64,000 nucleotides of DNA from Christiangramia sediminis (GCF_020552705.1 NZ_JAJBZG010000001.1:558001-622000); one strand, 5' to 3'; numbered from the stretch's first letter, positions 8,522 to 16,974 are shown. Numbers and translations: made by a program. The notes: generated by a model from the letters alone, not told the origin.

Positions 8522-8728
8522 CTATTCTTCCTCGTCCTCCCCTACTTCTAGAGAATCTAAGGTATTCTGAATCATTTCATCTTCATCCTCAGAAACTCCA
8601 CTATCTTTTTTTATTTTCAGGTTTCCTTTACCGTCCTTCTCAAGATCACTATCCTTTCGATTAAAATTTGAAGGTCTTGCAGCATTTTCCTGCCAGTTTG
8701 TATGGTCATTTTTTTTCTCTTCAGCCAT
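8522..8728 (-). CDS. Small acidic hypothetical protein
   Basis: 68 residues, very hydrophilic, with no membrane segment. The second half is strongly acidic (SGVSEDEDEMIQ and VGEDEEE at the C-terminus), and the middle has alternating charged KDGKGNLKIKKD. It looks intrinsically disordered. I do not recognise the family. It is kept because the start is ATG, the composition is protein-like, and it fits the minus-strand gene spacing between the FNT channel and the CIA30 protein. Small stress-related proteins of this composition occur in Flavobacteria, but no function is claimed. Confidence 0.6.
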   Translation of the reverse strand: MAEEKKNDHTNWQENAARPSNFNRKDSDLEKDGKGNLKIKKDSGVSEDEDEMIQNTLDSLEVGEDEEE

Positions 8729-8813
8729 AATTTTATTTTTAAGTACATCAATTTAGGAATTCAAATTGATGCTATTACCCGAATTAAATTTGTTTTAACA
8801 GATGTATTATCAG

Positions 8814-9674
8814 TTAAGGCATTTTTACATTAAAAACAAAAGCCCTGTATTTAAGTAAGGCTACAAATATGGTAGCTCCAAGAGCATTCCCGACCAAAGC
8901 TGTTATTAAGGTTTTTAGATATATAATGAAATCTATTTCCGGAGAAACCAGCATTCCGGCAAATATTTCAATTTGACCTATGATACTATGGTGTAGTCCG
9001 GTAAATCCCATTACTGCTGTAATTAAGTAAATAATCAATATTTCTGAAGTGGTTTCTTTAGAAGAAGTTACCAGCCAGCTGAGCAGTCCCATTAACCATC
9101 CCGCGAGAATGGCACTAACCAGAATGGTAGGGATATCATAACCTACAAAATGTTCGCCAATTTTGGCAATCACTTCCGCATCAAAAATTCCAAGTTTAGG
9201 CCCAACCCACGCTAAGGTAAGTGCTATTAAAATGCCTCCAATAACATTTCCCAGGATCACAATTCCCCAAATTTTAAAGAGGCTCCAAATACTTCTGTGG
9301 TTGTTTAGAACTGGCAGCGTCAATAAAGAAGTTTGTTCTGTAAATAAAATAGACTGCCCCAAAACCACTAAGATAAAACCCAGAGGATAGACTAAGGCAA
9401 TAAGTTTAAAAAGTGTATCCTCTGCAACTTTCCCCTGAAAAAAGCTAAAAACGGAACAGATCATCAAAAAGCTAAACCCAATTTCTAAACCTGCCGTAAA
9501 AGAACTTAATAAAATACTTCTTTTGCTCCTATCGTAAGTCTCGCAGCCCTCCATGATTTGCTGCTTTAAGATCTCACCATGAGTTTTCGTTTTCGTATTA
9601 TCGTTAGATTCTGAATTCTTTAATTCATCATTAACCTTTTCTGTCTGTTCTTTTTTGTTATTTTCTGACTGCAT
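8814..9674 (-). CDS. Formate/nitrite transporter family channel
   Basis: 286 residues. An acidic hydrophilic N-terminal extension of about 50 residues precedes a six-helix FNT channel. Recognisable pieces are SILLSSFTAGLEIGFSF (helix 1), the re-entrant region LFTEQTSLLTLPVL, GNVIGGILIALTLAWVG, ILAGWLMGLLSWLV and the final NALGATIFVALLKY. The family forms pentameric pores for small monovalent anions such as formate, nitrite and hydrosulfide; which anion applies here cannot be read. The extended N-terminus is longer than in FocA or NirC and is typical of the YfdC-like branch. Confidence 0.88.
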   Translation of the reverse strand: MQSENNKKEQTEKVNDELKNSESNDNTKTKTHGEILKQQIMEGCETYDRSKRSILLSSFTAGLEIGFSFLMICSVFSFFQGKVAEDTLFKLIALVYPLGFILVVLGQSILFTEQTSLLTLPVLNNHRSIWSLFKIWGIVILGNVIGGILIALTLAWVGPKLGIFDAEVIAKIGEHFVGYDIPTILVSAILAGWLMGLLSWLVTSSKETTSEILIIYLITAVMGFTGLHHSIIGQIEIFAGMLVSPEIDFIIYLKTLITALVGNALGATIFVALLKYRAFVFNVKMP

Positions 9675-9749
9675 TTAAGTTTTATTTCTAAAAATAGAAA
9701 ATCCGGAAAAGCCACGGCCTCCCGGATTATTAATTTATCTGTTAAATAT

Positions 9750-10226
9750 TTACTCATGAAGTTCTTCAGGCTTCACTTCGTCCCATACGCCTACGGCTTC
9801 ATTTCTACATAATTGTATCATTTTAAACTCTGTATGCCTGTCTTTGGAATTAGAATTATAATACATATCACTATATATAAATCCATAATTCCTGGCATCT
9901 TCTGCTGAAGCACCAAAATAAATATAATCTATATCTGCCCAATAGGCAGCACCAAGACACATCATACATGGTTCACAACTGGTAAATAATACACAGCCCT
10001 GAAGGCTTTTTGTTTTCAATTTCTCACATGCTTTTTGAATCGTTCTTAATTCTGCATGTTGAGTACAGTCTTGCTGGAACAATATCTCATTATGAGATTC
10101 AGCAATTATATCATCTCCTTTCGTAATAACAGCTCCAAAAGGACCACCATTATTCATATCTCTTCCCTCACTGGCTAATTGAATAGCTCTGCTCATCATC
10201 TTCTTTTGCAAATCCTTCGTTCCCAT
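9750..10226 (-). CDS. Nucleoside/guanine deaminase (cytidine deaminase superfamily)
   Basis: 158 residues. Zinc ligands are visible as HAE (His57, Glu59 as proton shuttle) and PCMMC (Cys87, Cys90). GGPFGAV near residue 27 and the C-terminal WDEVKPEELHE resemble Bacillus guanine deaminase, which swaps domains through its C-terminus. The likely reaction is guanine to xanthine plus ammonia in purine salvage. TadA is excluded as best match because its tRNA-binding C-terminus is not seen; a broader nucleoside deaminase remains possible. The start ATG has a TAGCTTTG box 6 bases upstream. Confidence 0.85.
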   Translation of the reverse strand: MGTKDLQKKMMSRAIQLASEGRDMNNGGPFGAVITKGDDIIAESHNEILFQQDCTQHAELRTIQKACEKLKTKSLQGCVLFTSCEPCMMCLGAAYWADIDYIYFGASAEDARNYGFIYSDMYYNSNSKDRHTEFKMIQLCRNEAVGVWDEVKPEELHE

Positions 10227-10231
10227 AGTTA

Positions 10232-10239
10232 CAAAGCTA
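10232..10239 (-). promoter_or_regulatory. Bacteroidota minus-7 box TAGCTTTG for the deaminase gene
   Basis: On the minus strand the sequence is TAGCTTTG, a full match to TAnnTTTG, just upstream of the ATG at 10226. I see no matching TTG at the usual minus-33 distance. The very short distance to the ATG would give an almost leaderless message. Confidence 0.4.
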
Positions 10240-10412
10240 CAGATTTATAGACGTTTAATAGCCTATTTCACACTATTTACTATGGGATTAGGTACAATTT
10301 AAGGTTACCGTGATCAAGTCTAAAAATAGTCCTAAAACTTTGCCAAATCTACCCTAAGGCTCTTGGTAAGCCTGTGGGAAATAAGTTTATTTAAATAATT
10401 AAAAAATACTAT

Positions 10413-10712
10413 ATGGAAACTATATTTGAATTTGTAAACATTAGCAAAAGTGAAACCCTTGAAGCTTTTACTCAAAAAAAACTGAATAAACTTGAGAATA
10501 AATATGACTGGATCGTGAGAGCGAATATCTATTTTAAAAGAGATGAAAATCAAAAACCAAATGGGTATATCTCAGAAATAAGATTAAGTGCCCCGGGACC
10601 TGAAATTTTCGCTCAGTCAAATGAAAATTCTTTTGAATCTTCCGTTGCCAATACCGTAAGCGATCTGGATAGACAATGCGAGAAGCGTAAAGCTAAGATG
10701 AGTACTCACTAA
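10413..10712 (+). CDS. HPF/RaiA-type ribosome hibernation factor
   Basis: 99 residues of the short HPF/RaiA fold: METIFEFVNISKSETLEAF at the front (beta strand and first helix), IYFKRDE in the central sheet and SVANTVSDLDRQCEKRKAK in the final basic helix. Family members bind in the 30S decoding region and block or dimerise idle ribosomes. The long-form C-terminal dimerisation domain is absent. The gene stands alone, diverging from the deaminase and ending in a strong terminator shared with the convergent aconitase gene. Confidence 0.85.
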   Translation: METIFEFVNISKSETLEAFTQKKLNKLENKYDWIVRANIYFKRDENQKPNGYISEIRLSAPGPEIFAQSNENSFESSVANTVSDLDRQCEKRKAKMSTH

Positions 10713-10732
10713 TATTAGTGTTATTTATATAA

Positions 10733-10767
10733 ATTAAAGCCCTTTCAATTGAAAGGGCTTTTTAATT
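10733..10767. terminator. Bidirectional intrinsic terminator between the HPF and aconitase genes
   Basis: Perfect 11-bp stem AAAGCCCTTTC / GAAAGGGCTTT with an AATT loop, flanked by A-rich sequence on the left and T-rich sequence on the right. It can therefore end transcription from both convergent genes. Confidence 0.9.
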
Positions 10768-10788
10768 AGACCAAGTAGCATCAATATT

Positions 10789-12774
10789 TTATGCTTTTAA
10801 ATCTTTCTCTTCTAACTTATCTTTAAATTCATTTATGATCCCTCCTTTGAGAAGAACTTCTATCTGACGATCACTCATAGAATGTTTCGTTTCAAACTCT
10901 TTTTTCTTACCATTTTCGTTCTTCACGATCACTTTAATATTATTCCTGTTTTTAACATCTTCCCGGAGATTTCTAAAATAAACAAGGTCACCTTGCTCTA
11001 TTTTATCAAAATCATCAATATTAATAAACTCCAGGGGTAATATTCCAAAATTTACCAGGTTCTGCCAGGCAATTCTTGCGTAAGAATTCGCGATAACGGC
11101 TACCTGTCCCAGATATTTGGGCGCGATAGCTGCATGTTCACGACTGGAACCCTGGGCATAATTATCTTTTGCCACTACTATATGTCCGCCATGTTCTGTT
11201 TTTGACTTCATGGCTCTATCATAAAAGCTCTCATCAATTACGGTATAGGAATACTTACTTATCTCAGGAAGGTTACTTCTAAAAGGAAGTACCTCTGCCC
11301 CTGCTTTCAGGATCTCATCTGTAGAAATATTATCACCCATTTTCAATAATACTGGAACACAATATTTTTCCTGCATTGGTTCTATATAAGGAAGGGATTT
11401 AATATTTGGTCCTTTTTTAAGTTCGATCTTGCTTCCATCTTCTGGTGGAGCAACCAGCATTTCAGTATTTATGATTTCAATTTCCGGATGCTGGAATTGA
11501 GGATATTTCATATTATAAAGTTTCTCCATATCCCGTGGATCGGTGATCTTTCCTGTTAATGCTGAAGCTGCCGCTGTTTCAGGACTACATAGATAAACCT
11601 GATCATCTTTGGTTCCCGATCTATCCGGGAAATTTCTCGGCATGGTTCTCAAACTAATAGTTTGCGAGGCAGGTGCCTGTCCCATTCCTATACATCCCAT
11701 ACAACCAGATTGGTGAAATCTTCCTCCTGCTTTAATAAGATTAGCAAAAGCACGATTATCAATCATATTCTGGATCATCTGCCTGGAGGTAGGATTAATA
11801 TCGAAAGACACATCGTTATTAACGGATTTATCTTCTACGATCGCTCCGGCAATCCAGAAATCTCTAAGACCGGGATTGGCAGAAGATCCAATTACCACCT
11901 GGCTTATATCTTTTCCCTCAACTTCTCTAACCGGTACAACATTGCCGGGGCTTGTAGGTAGAGCAATCAAAGGAATAAGATCATCCAGGATGATCTCGTC
12001 TTCAAAATCATATTTACAGCCTTCATCAGCTTTTAATTCTACCCAGTCTTCTTCTCTACCTTGTGATTTCAGGAATCTTTTGGTTTCTTCATCACTAGGG
12101 AAAACAGTAGTTGTGGCACCTAATTCTGCACCCATATTAGCAATGACGTGACGATCCATCGCACTTAAATGTTTGAGTCCGTCACCATAATATTCTATTA
12201 CTTTACCCACTCCTCCTTTAACATCATAACGCCTTAGCATTTCGAGAATAACATCCTTCGCACTCACCCAGTCGGGTAGCTTTCCGGTTAGTTTAACTCC
12301 CATCACCTTAGGCATTTTAACAAAATATGGTTCACCCGCAATTGCTGATGCAACATCAAGACCCCCTGTCCCTATCGCCAGCATTCCGAGTGATCCCGCG
12401 GCAGGTGTGTGACTATCAGATCCTACCATTGTTTTACCGGGTTTGCCAAATCGCTGCATATGTACCGGGTGGCTTACACCATTCCCAGGCCGGCTATACC
12501 ACAAGCCAAATCGCTGTGCTGCGGAATGGAGAAATAGATGATCATCTGCATTTTTAAAATCTGTTTGAAGAAGATTGTGGTCCACATATTGAACTGCAAC
12601 TTCTGTTTGAGCTTTCTTTAAACCCATAGCCTCCAGTTCCAGCTGTACTAAAGTTCCCGTAGCATCCTGAAGAAGGGCCTGATCTATTTTTATGCCTATT
12701 TCCTTTCCAGGTTCCATTTCTCCGATCAAGAGATGTTCTTTAATAAGCTTTTGTGTGACATTTAATTTTGACAT
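10789..12774 (-). CDS. Aconitase-family hydratase with an altered cluster-cysteine motif
   Basis: 661 residues, a monodomain-order aconitase of the shorter bacterial type. It has a catalytic core (GSDSHTPAAGSLGMLAIGTGG, split here as GSDSHTPAAGSLGM and IGTGG), HQSGCMGCIGMGQAP with two cluster cysteines, GTKDDQVYLCSPETAA, and a C-terminal swivel domain with YAQGSSREHAA. The usual first cluster ligand, in GSCTN, is here IGSSANPG, so Ser replaces Cys. The predicted reaction is citrate/isocitrate isomerisation in the TCA cycle, but the missing ligand makes cluster binding and substrate uncertain. It stands alone and is convergent with the HPF gene. A related hydro-lyase specificity is possible. 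Confidence 0.85.
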   Translation of the reverse strand: MSKLNVTQKLIKEHLLIGEMEPGKEIGIKIDQALLQDATGTLVQLELEAMGLKKAQTEVAVQYVDHNLLQTDFKNADDHLFLHSAAQRFGLWYSRPGNGVSHPVHMQRFGKPGKTMVGSDSHTPAAGSLGMLAIGTGGLDVASAIAGEPYFVKMPKVMGVKLTGKLPDWVSAKDVILEMLRRYDVKGGVGKVIEYYGDGLKHLSAMDRHVIANMGAELGATTTVFPSDEETKRFLKSQGREEDWVELKADEGCKYDFEDEIILDDLIPLIALPTSPGNVVPVREVEGKDISQVVIGSSANPGLRDFWIAGAIVEDKSVNNDVSFDINPTSRQMIQNMIDNRAFANLIKAGGRFHQSGCMGCIGMGQAPASQTISLRTMPRNFPDRSGTKDDQVYLCSPETAAASALTGKITDPRDMEKLYNMKYPQFQHPEIEIINTEMLVAPPEDGSKIELKKGPNIKSLPYIEPMQEKYCVPVLLKMGDNISTDEILKAGAEVLPFRSNLPEISKYSYTVIDESFYDRAMKSKTEHGGHIVVAKDNYAQGSSREHAAIAPKYLGQVAVIANSYARIAWQNLVNFGILPLEFINIDDFDKIEQGDLVYFRNLREDVKNRNNIKVIVKNENGKKKEFETKHSMSDRQIEVLLKGGIINEFKDKLEEKDLKA

Positions 12775-12930
12775 AGTTGGAAAATTTTAATTATTAATTT
12801 ACCAACTTTTGCAGGAAAGACAGGCTTCTTTAACAGAACCTTAGTTTTAAAATAGAATTCCAAGTTAAAAATTTGGAACTCTTTTCTACTTCAAATTATT
12901 TATATTTAGGTAAATAAAATATTTTTTTCA

Positions 12931-13506
12931 ATGAATCAAATTGTAAAAAGAGCGATCGTAGGAGGCGTAGTTTCTACTGTTGTGATGGCTACAGGAACTT
13001 TTATACTGGGTCAGATTTCCGGTTATAAAGCAATGGAATTATTGAAGAATTCAATGTCTGGGATCAATATGCTTTGTAATACAGTTATTCTAGGCTCAAC
13101 CACTATTCTGGCACTTATGTTAACGCTATTGGGACTCAGCCGGTCCTCAGAATCCCGGTTAACAGACAGGCATTACAAAGATGTTCTTACCATCGCCAAG
13201 TCTGATACAATACTAATTGTTGCAGCTGTAATTACTTTTTTAATGTTGAATTTACCTATTGGTGAATCGGAAGAAGTTGGAAAATCCTGGTATCAAACTA
13301 TCTATTTTGTAAGTCTGGGAATGGCCTCATTGCTTGGGGGTGGGTTTATTGCAGTTGTGATGATGCTGTATGGTACAGTCACCAATGTGATCCTGATAGT
13401 TGGGCTTAATATGAAAGAGCATCCCCTAATTTCAGATGAAGAGGTTGAAGAAGTTGAAGAACAGGAAGCAAAACAGCAGGAACGAAAAGAAAAAAATACA
13501 TTCTAA
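12931..13506 (+). CDS. Four-helix membrane protein of unknown function
   Basis: 191 residues with about four transmembrane segments: residues 8-28 (AIVGGVVSTVVMATGTFIL), 46-68 (MLCNTVILGSTTILALMLTL), 92-106 (ILIVAAVITFLMLNL) and 122-158 (FVSLGMASLLGGGFIAVVMM). It ends in a charged tail rich in Glu, Gln and Lys from residue 168. I do not recognise a family. It is a single gene facing the convergent MBL-fold gene, and its stop lies at the A-run of the structured terminator element. Confidence 0.75.
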   Translation: MNQIVKRAIVGGVVSTVVMATGTFILGQISGYKAMELLKNSMSGINMLCNTVILGSTTILALMLTLLGLSRSSESRLTDRHYKDVLTIAKSDTILIVAAVITFLMLNLPIGESEEVGKSWYQTIYFVSLGMASLLGGGFIAVVMMLYGTVTNVILIVGLNMKEHPLISDEEVEEVEEQEAKQQERKEKNTF

Positions 13507-13600
13507 AAAAAAAAAGGGCATTTTGAAAGACCTGCATGCTGACGGATTTGCTGAATTCAAGGCAATCGTGGTCAGACATAATCTTTCGAAATAGCCCTTT
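13504..13600 (-). terminator. Long structured hairpin with T-run, terminator of the MBL-fold gene
   Basis: The arms 13513-13530 and 13582-13600 pair over about 18 bp with one bulge and one G-T pair. Inside, CTGAC (13539-13543) pairs with GTCAG (13571-13575), and GATTTGC can pair imperfectly with GCAATC. Read on the minus strand it is followed by ten or more T residues, so it can terminate the gene at 13621-14337. The roughly 88-base hairpin is far longer than a normal terminator and may be a small dispersed element or a structured 3' RNA. Confidence 0.7.
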
Positions 13601-13620
13601 CTATAAGAAATTATTTCAAT

Positions 13621-14337
13621 TTAGCTTTTACCAAGCTTATTGAGGATATCAATTTGGTGTCCTTCTTCAAGATTGAAACCAGGTTTTCCTTTTCTTGGGA
13701 ATAAGAAAGTAAATGGAGTATCAAATGCCGCCCAGCTTTCAGCAAGTCCGTAATCATTATTCTCATTTTTCTTTTCCGGTCTTATAAAGGTGTTTAATTC
13801 TGAATCGTAATCAGATCCCACGGCATCTTCTCCGGGGAATAACATTCCTTCATTAATTTCAGTATAAACAACAACGGAAGCTCCTTCGCTGCCCGGTAGA
13901 TCAAAAATATTAATATCAAAACTATCTAATACCTTATCTTTTGCGGTAATGTCTTTGGTTTTAAAATTATCTTTGAAATTTTTTCGTGGATGTGCATAAA
14001 TTGGCGCCCCATTGGCATCTTCTGAAATTGTTTTTAAATCTGCATAGGCAGAATTTAAAATTCCGTCACAGGTTATCAAAATACCTTTAATATTATATCC
14101 TTCTTCTACCAGCTTTTTTACGGCTGCTTTTGAAGATTTTTCCACTACATCTATCAGAATCATATCTCTACGATTTAAATGCCTAATCGCGTAACCCTGA
14201 TTAAAAACTCCATTCTCTTTTTCACCCTTTATAATAAAAGTGTCCGGGATTAATTTTAAGAATTTCCCTGTTTCACCTTGTTCAATAAATTCTGCCGACT
14301 GGCTGTGAAGCACCTCCATTTTATCTACTGTCTTCAT
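13621..14337 (-). CDS. Metallo-beta-lactamase-fold protein lacking metal ligands
   Basis: 238 residues from MKTVDKMEV; an upstream ATG would add 12 residues of doubtful value. The segment order matches an MBL hydrolase: FIIKGEKENGVFNQGYAIRH, then LIDVVEKSSKAAV, then the position of the HxHxDH metal motif, which here reads GILITCDGILNSAYADL. Next come GAPIYAHPRKN, LPGSEGASVVVY in place of the usual GHTxG, and GMLFPGEDAVG in place of the FxGD loop. All the usual His ligands except possibly one are gone, so hydrolase activity is unlikely. A structural, sensory or binding role is possible. The fold call is mine from pattern, not from a search. Confidence 0.65.
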   Translation of the reverse strand: MKTVDKMEVLHSQSAEFIEQGETGKFLKLIPDTFIIKGEKENGVFNQGYAIRHLNRRDMILIDVVEKSSKAAVKKLVEEGYNIKGILITCDGILNSAYADLKTISEDANGAPIYAHPRKNFKDNFKTKDITAKDKVLDSFDINIFDLPGSEGASVVVYTEINEGMLFPGEDAVGSDYDSELNTFIRPEKKNENNDYGLAESWAAFDTPFTFLFPRKGKPGFNLEEGHQIDILNKLGKS

Positions 14338-14419
14338 ATATAAATGATTTTTAATTGATGATTGAAGATACAAAACAAGGACGGAGACATCAACCCAGTT
14401 TTTAAATGTTTAACTGCTT

Positions 14420-14980
14420 TTAGCACATAATTAACGGAATGCTCAAAGCTGTAAAATTGCCATGATGACTAAGAGAAAACGGAATGCTTTTATTATCATT
14501 TTCAAGAAATAATGAAGGTATCCCATTGAGGTCTTTGGATATGCTTGTATATGAATTATTTAAACCTAATTCTAATATTATATCCTGAATTAGATCTCTT
14601 CTGGAATATGATTTATTATCGTAGACCTTTTGAATATTCTTTCCTGAATCTACCCAGGTATGAATATATTCCGGGTTGATCACTGTTTTTAGAATATAAG
14701 TTTCTCTCTCAATTTCAACAGTTCCTGAAATGTCGCCTGAATGCAACGAACAATTATAAGAGATGGGGTTTAGCTTTCGGGCTAAATTGAATTTTCTTTG
14801 ATGGGCCTTATATGCTGCTTCTTTCATAGACCAAAATTGCCAAAGCATAAGCTCAGGATTTTTAGAATTCCAGATCGTAAGAATTTCATCCTGGTTAAAG
14901 ATCTTTCTTAAAAATCGATGATTTTCGGCTCTTTTATTGGCCAATGAAACTTTCAGGTCTATAATATCATTTCCGATCAA
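14420..14980 (-). CDS. 4'-phosphopantetheinyl transferase
   Basis: 186 residues. The signatures are GNDIIDL at residues 3-9 (the Mg-binding Asp) and WSMKEAAYKA near residue 50 (Glu and Lys of the WxxKEA motif). The enzyme moves the phosphopantetheine arm of CoA onto the serine of an acyl carrier protein; the obvious target is the ACP encoded just upstream. It is the last gene of the eight-gene polyketide operon. The start is TTG (14980-14978), overlapping the ACP stop as TTGA, because the family motif begins three residues later and no ATG precedes it. Confidence 0.9.
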   Translation of the reverse strand: MIGNDIIDLKVSLANKRAENHRFLRKIFNQDEILTIWNSKNPELMLWQFWSMKEAAYKAHQRKFNLARKLNPISYNCSLHSGDISGTVEIERETYILKTVINPEYIHTWVDSGKNIQKVYDNKSYSRRDLIQDIILELGLNNSYTSISKDLNGIPSLFLENDNKSIPFSLSHHGNFTALSIPLIMC

Positions 14981-15228
14981 CTGGCAAGTTTTTTTTGAAT
15001 AATGCTTTTCGCATCGCCTACGGTTAACATACCTTCCATAGAATCATTATCTATTTCAATATCAAATTCATCTTCCACATCCAGCACCACATCTACCAGA
15101 TTTGCTGAGTTTATTTGAAGATCATTCAGAAAATCTGTTTCCTCATGGAAATTCGCCATTCCCTCTATTCTTTGTACATAAGGTTCAACGATCTTTTTTA
15201 GTCTGGTAATAATTTCTTTTTCACTCAT
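14977..15228 (-). CDS. Acyl carrier protein of the polyketide operon
   Basis: 83 residues, acidic and helical. The attachment serine is Ser41 in LQINSANLVDVVL, where primary-metabolism ACPs have DSLxxVEL; the downstream helix DVEDEFDIEID is typical. It presumably carries the growing acyl chain for the KAS, dehydratase and reductase encoded beside it. It lies 10 bases after the KAS stop and overlaps the transferase that would activate it. A second, housekeeping ACP is expected elsewhere in the genome. Confidence 0.9.
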   Translation of the reverse strand: MSEKEIITRLKKIVEPYVQRIEGMANFHEETDFLNDLQINSANLVDVVLDVEDEFDIEIDNDSMEGMLTVGDAKSIIQKKLAS

Positions 15229-15238
15229 AATTTAAGAT

Positions 15239-16513
15239 TTAGGCAATATATTTTTTAAAAAGAACCACAGCATTTACATCTCCAAACCCAAAACTGGCTT
15301 TAGCCAAAATATTAATTTTTTTGTTGATTTTTTCATTCGGAATTTTATTTGGATCTATAAGTTTTGAGATCTCTGGGTGAACATCATCACAATTTATATT
15401 TCCAAACATGAAACCTTTATAGATCTGCAGCACGGAAGCAACACTTTCTATGGAACCCGAGGCACTTAAGCAGTGACCGGTCATTCCTTTTAATGAGTTG
15501 ATATCTGGGAAATCAGAGCCCTCTCTTTTCAATGCCTTGGTCCAGTTTAAGATTTCTACTGAATCTCGGGTAGTGGCTGTTAAATGCCCGTTTATCGTAT
15601 CTATTTCATCAGCCTTAATATTGGAATTTTTCAACGCGGTTTTAATACAACGTTGTACAGCCTCATTATTAGCTGCCGTCATACTACCTTCCCCTCTCTG
15701 ACCGCCGCTATTTACCTCTCCTCCTAAAACTTCAGCATATATTCTAGCTCCTCGTTTGTTTGCAGATTCCAGGTCTTCTAAAACAAGGGCTCCTGCCCCA
15801 CTCCCGGGAACAAATCCAGCGGCAGATTCACTCATCGGCCTGGAAGCCTTTTCAGGATCATTATTAAATTTATTGGGAAGGATTCGCATTGCATCAAAAC
15901 CACCCCAAATATAAGGCCCGTGATCTCCACAACTTCCAACGAGCATGCGTTTGGCCTTACCAGCCTTTATTCTATCATAACCCATAAGCAGGGCTTCGGT
16001 TCCTGTGGTACAGGCAGAAGAATTGGTAGTCACCTGATTTCCGCAACCCAAAATACCCCCCAGATAAGCACTAATTCCACTGGCCATGGTCTGTACCACA
16101 CTGGTACTCCCAAGTCTTCTGGTTTTACCCGCATCAATTAAATGGATAGCTTCCCTGAATTTATCTACGCCCAGAATTCCCGTTCCAAAAATGATACCTG
16201 AGTCCCAATCAGGCGAACCGGTGTCTGTAATTGATAAACCGGCATCCTTCCAGGCATCGGTTCCTGAAATAACTCCGTAAACAATTCCGCTGCTATTTAA
16301 TCCTCGAAGTTGAAGTGGTGTGAAATATTGCTGCAGTAATTCTTCAGTAATTTCCGGTTTCCCTCCAATCTGGCAGCTAAATTTTAATTCTTCCAGTTCA
16401 GGAAAAAAGCGAATGCCGCTTTGTGTTTGTTTTAAAGCATTTTGAAAATTATCGAGTCCTACCCCATTTGGTGCAGCCACTCCCATCCCGGTTATAACAA
16501 CGCGTTTGCTCAT
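15239..16513 (-). CDS. 3-oxoacyl-ACP synthase, KAS II-like
   Basis: 424 residues from MSKRVVITGMG; a longer frame to 16561 would run into the dehydratase gene and adds a basic non-conserved leader. The Cys-His-His triad of a decarboxylating condensing enzyme is visible: Cys168 in NSSACTTGTEAL, His310 in NGHLTATTRDS (primary KAS II has NAHGTSTPL) and His347 in KGMTGHCLSASG. It elongates acyl-ACP with malonyl-ACP. Its divergence from the usual second motif and its place in the operon suggest a specialised chain builder rather than the housekeeping FabF. The start ATG overlaps the dehydratase TGA. Confidence 0.9.
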   Translation of the reverse strand: MSKRVVITGMGVAAPNGVGLDNFQNALKQTQSGIRFFPELEELKFSCQIGGKPEITEELLQQYFTPLQLRGLNSSGIVYGVISGTDAWKDAGLSITDTGSPDWDSGIIFGTGILGVDKFREAIHLIDAGKTRRLGSTSVVQTMASGISAYLGGILGCGNQVTTNSSACTTGTEALLMGYDRIKAGKAKRMLVGSCGDHGPYIWGGFDAMRILPNKFNNDPEKASRPMSESAAGFVPGSGAGALVLEDLESANKRGARIYAEVLGGEVNSGGQRGEGSMTAANNEAVQRCIKTALKNSNIKADEIDTINGHLTATTRDSVEILNWTKALKREGSDFPDINSLKGMTGHCLSASGSIESVASVLQIYKGFMFGNINCDDVHPEISKLIDPNKIPNEKINKKINILAKASFGFGDVNAVVLFKKYIA

Positions 16514-16962
16514 TTTTTTGCTTCTTCTTGAAACATCATTCCGGCGATCACCCCCTGGCAAACCAGATTATCTTCAGTATCTTTCATCTTAACCCTACAT
16601 TTAAGTTTATTAAATCTGAAATATTGTTTTTCTGAACTTACGATGACTTTCTCTCCGGGGTAAACAGGTTTTAAATATTCCACTTCAGAAGAAGTTAAAG
16701 AGACCTTCTGCTTTTCCCCGTTATTACCATTGTTGTTGAAAAGATAGATACCTAAACAAACTACCCCAATTTGAGCCATACATTCGGTTAAAATAACCCC
16801 GGGAGTAACCGGATTATTTTTAAAATGCCCTTTGTAAAAATCAAGATCTGGCGAAAATGTAAATTCTCCAACAATGGAATTTTCATTGACTTCTAAAATC
16901 TTATCTACAAATAGAAACGGAGACGAGTAAGGTAGTTGTGAAAGAATAAAATTATTGTCCAA
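16510..16962 (-). CDS. FabZ-like 3-hydroxyacyl-ACP dehydratase
   Basis: 150-residue hotdog-fold protein. LPYSSPFLFVDKILEV (residues 10-25) and GHFKNNPVTPGVILTE (residues 45-60) are the FabZ signatures; His46 and Glu60 are the catalytic pair. It would remove water from 3-hydroxyacyl-ACP to give trans-2-enoyl-ACP. The start is TTG at 16962; no in-frame ATG occurs upstream before the reductase gene ends. It lies 12 bases downstream of the SDR gene and overlaps the KAS gene by ATGA. Confidence 0.85.
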   Translation of the reverse strand: MDNNFILSQLPYSSPFLFVDKILEVNENSIVGEFTFSPDLDFYKGHFKNNPVTPGVILTECMAQIGVVCLGIYLFNNNGNNGEKQKVSLTSSEVEYLKPVYPGEKVIVSSEKQYFRFNKLKCRVKMKDTEDNLVCQGVIAGMMFQEEAKK

Positions 16963-16974
16963 ATGCTTCAGAAT

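Noticed and set aside
16511-16561. Longer KAS start at 16561
   Set aside because: The added basic leader is not conserved in type and overlaps the dehydratase gene; the ATG at 16513 gives the standard MxKRVVITGMG start.
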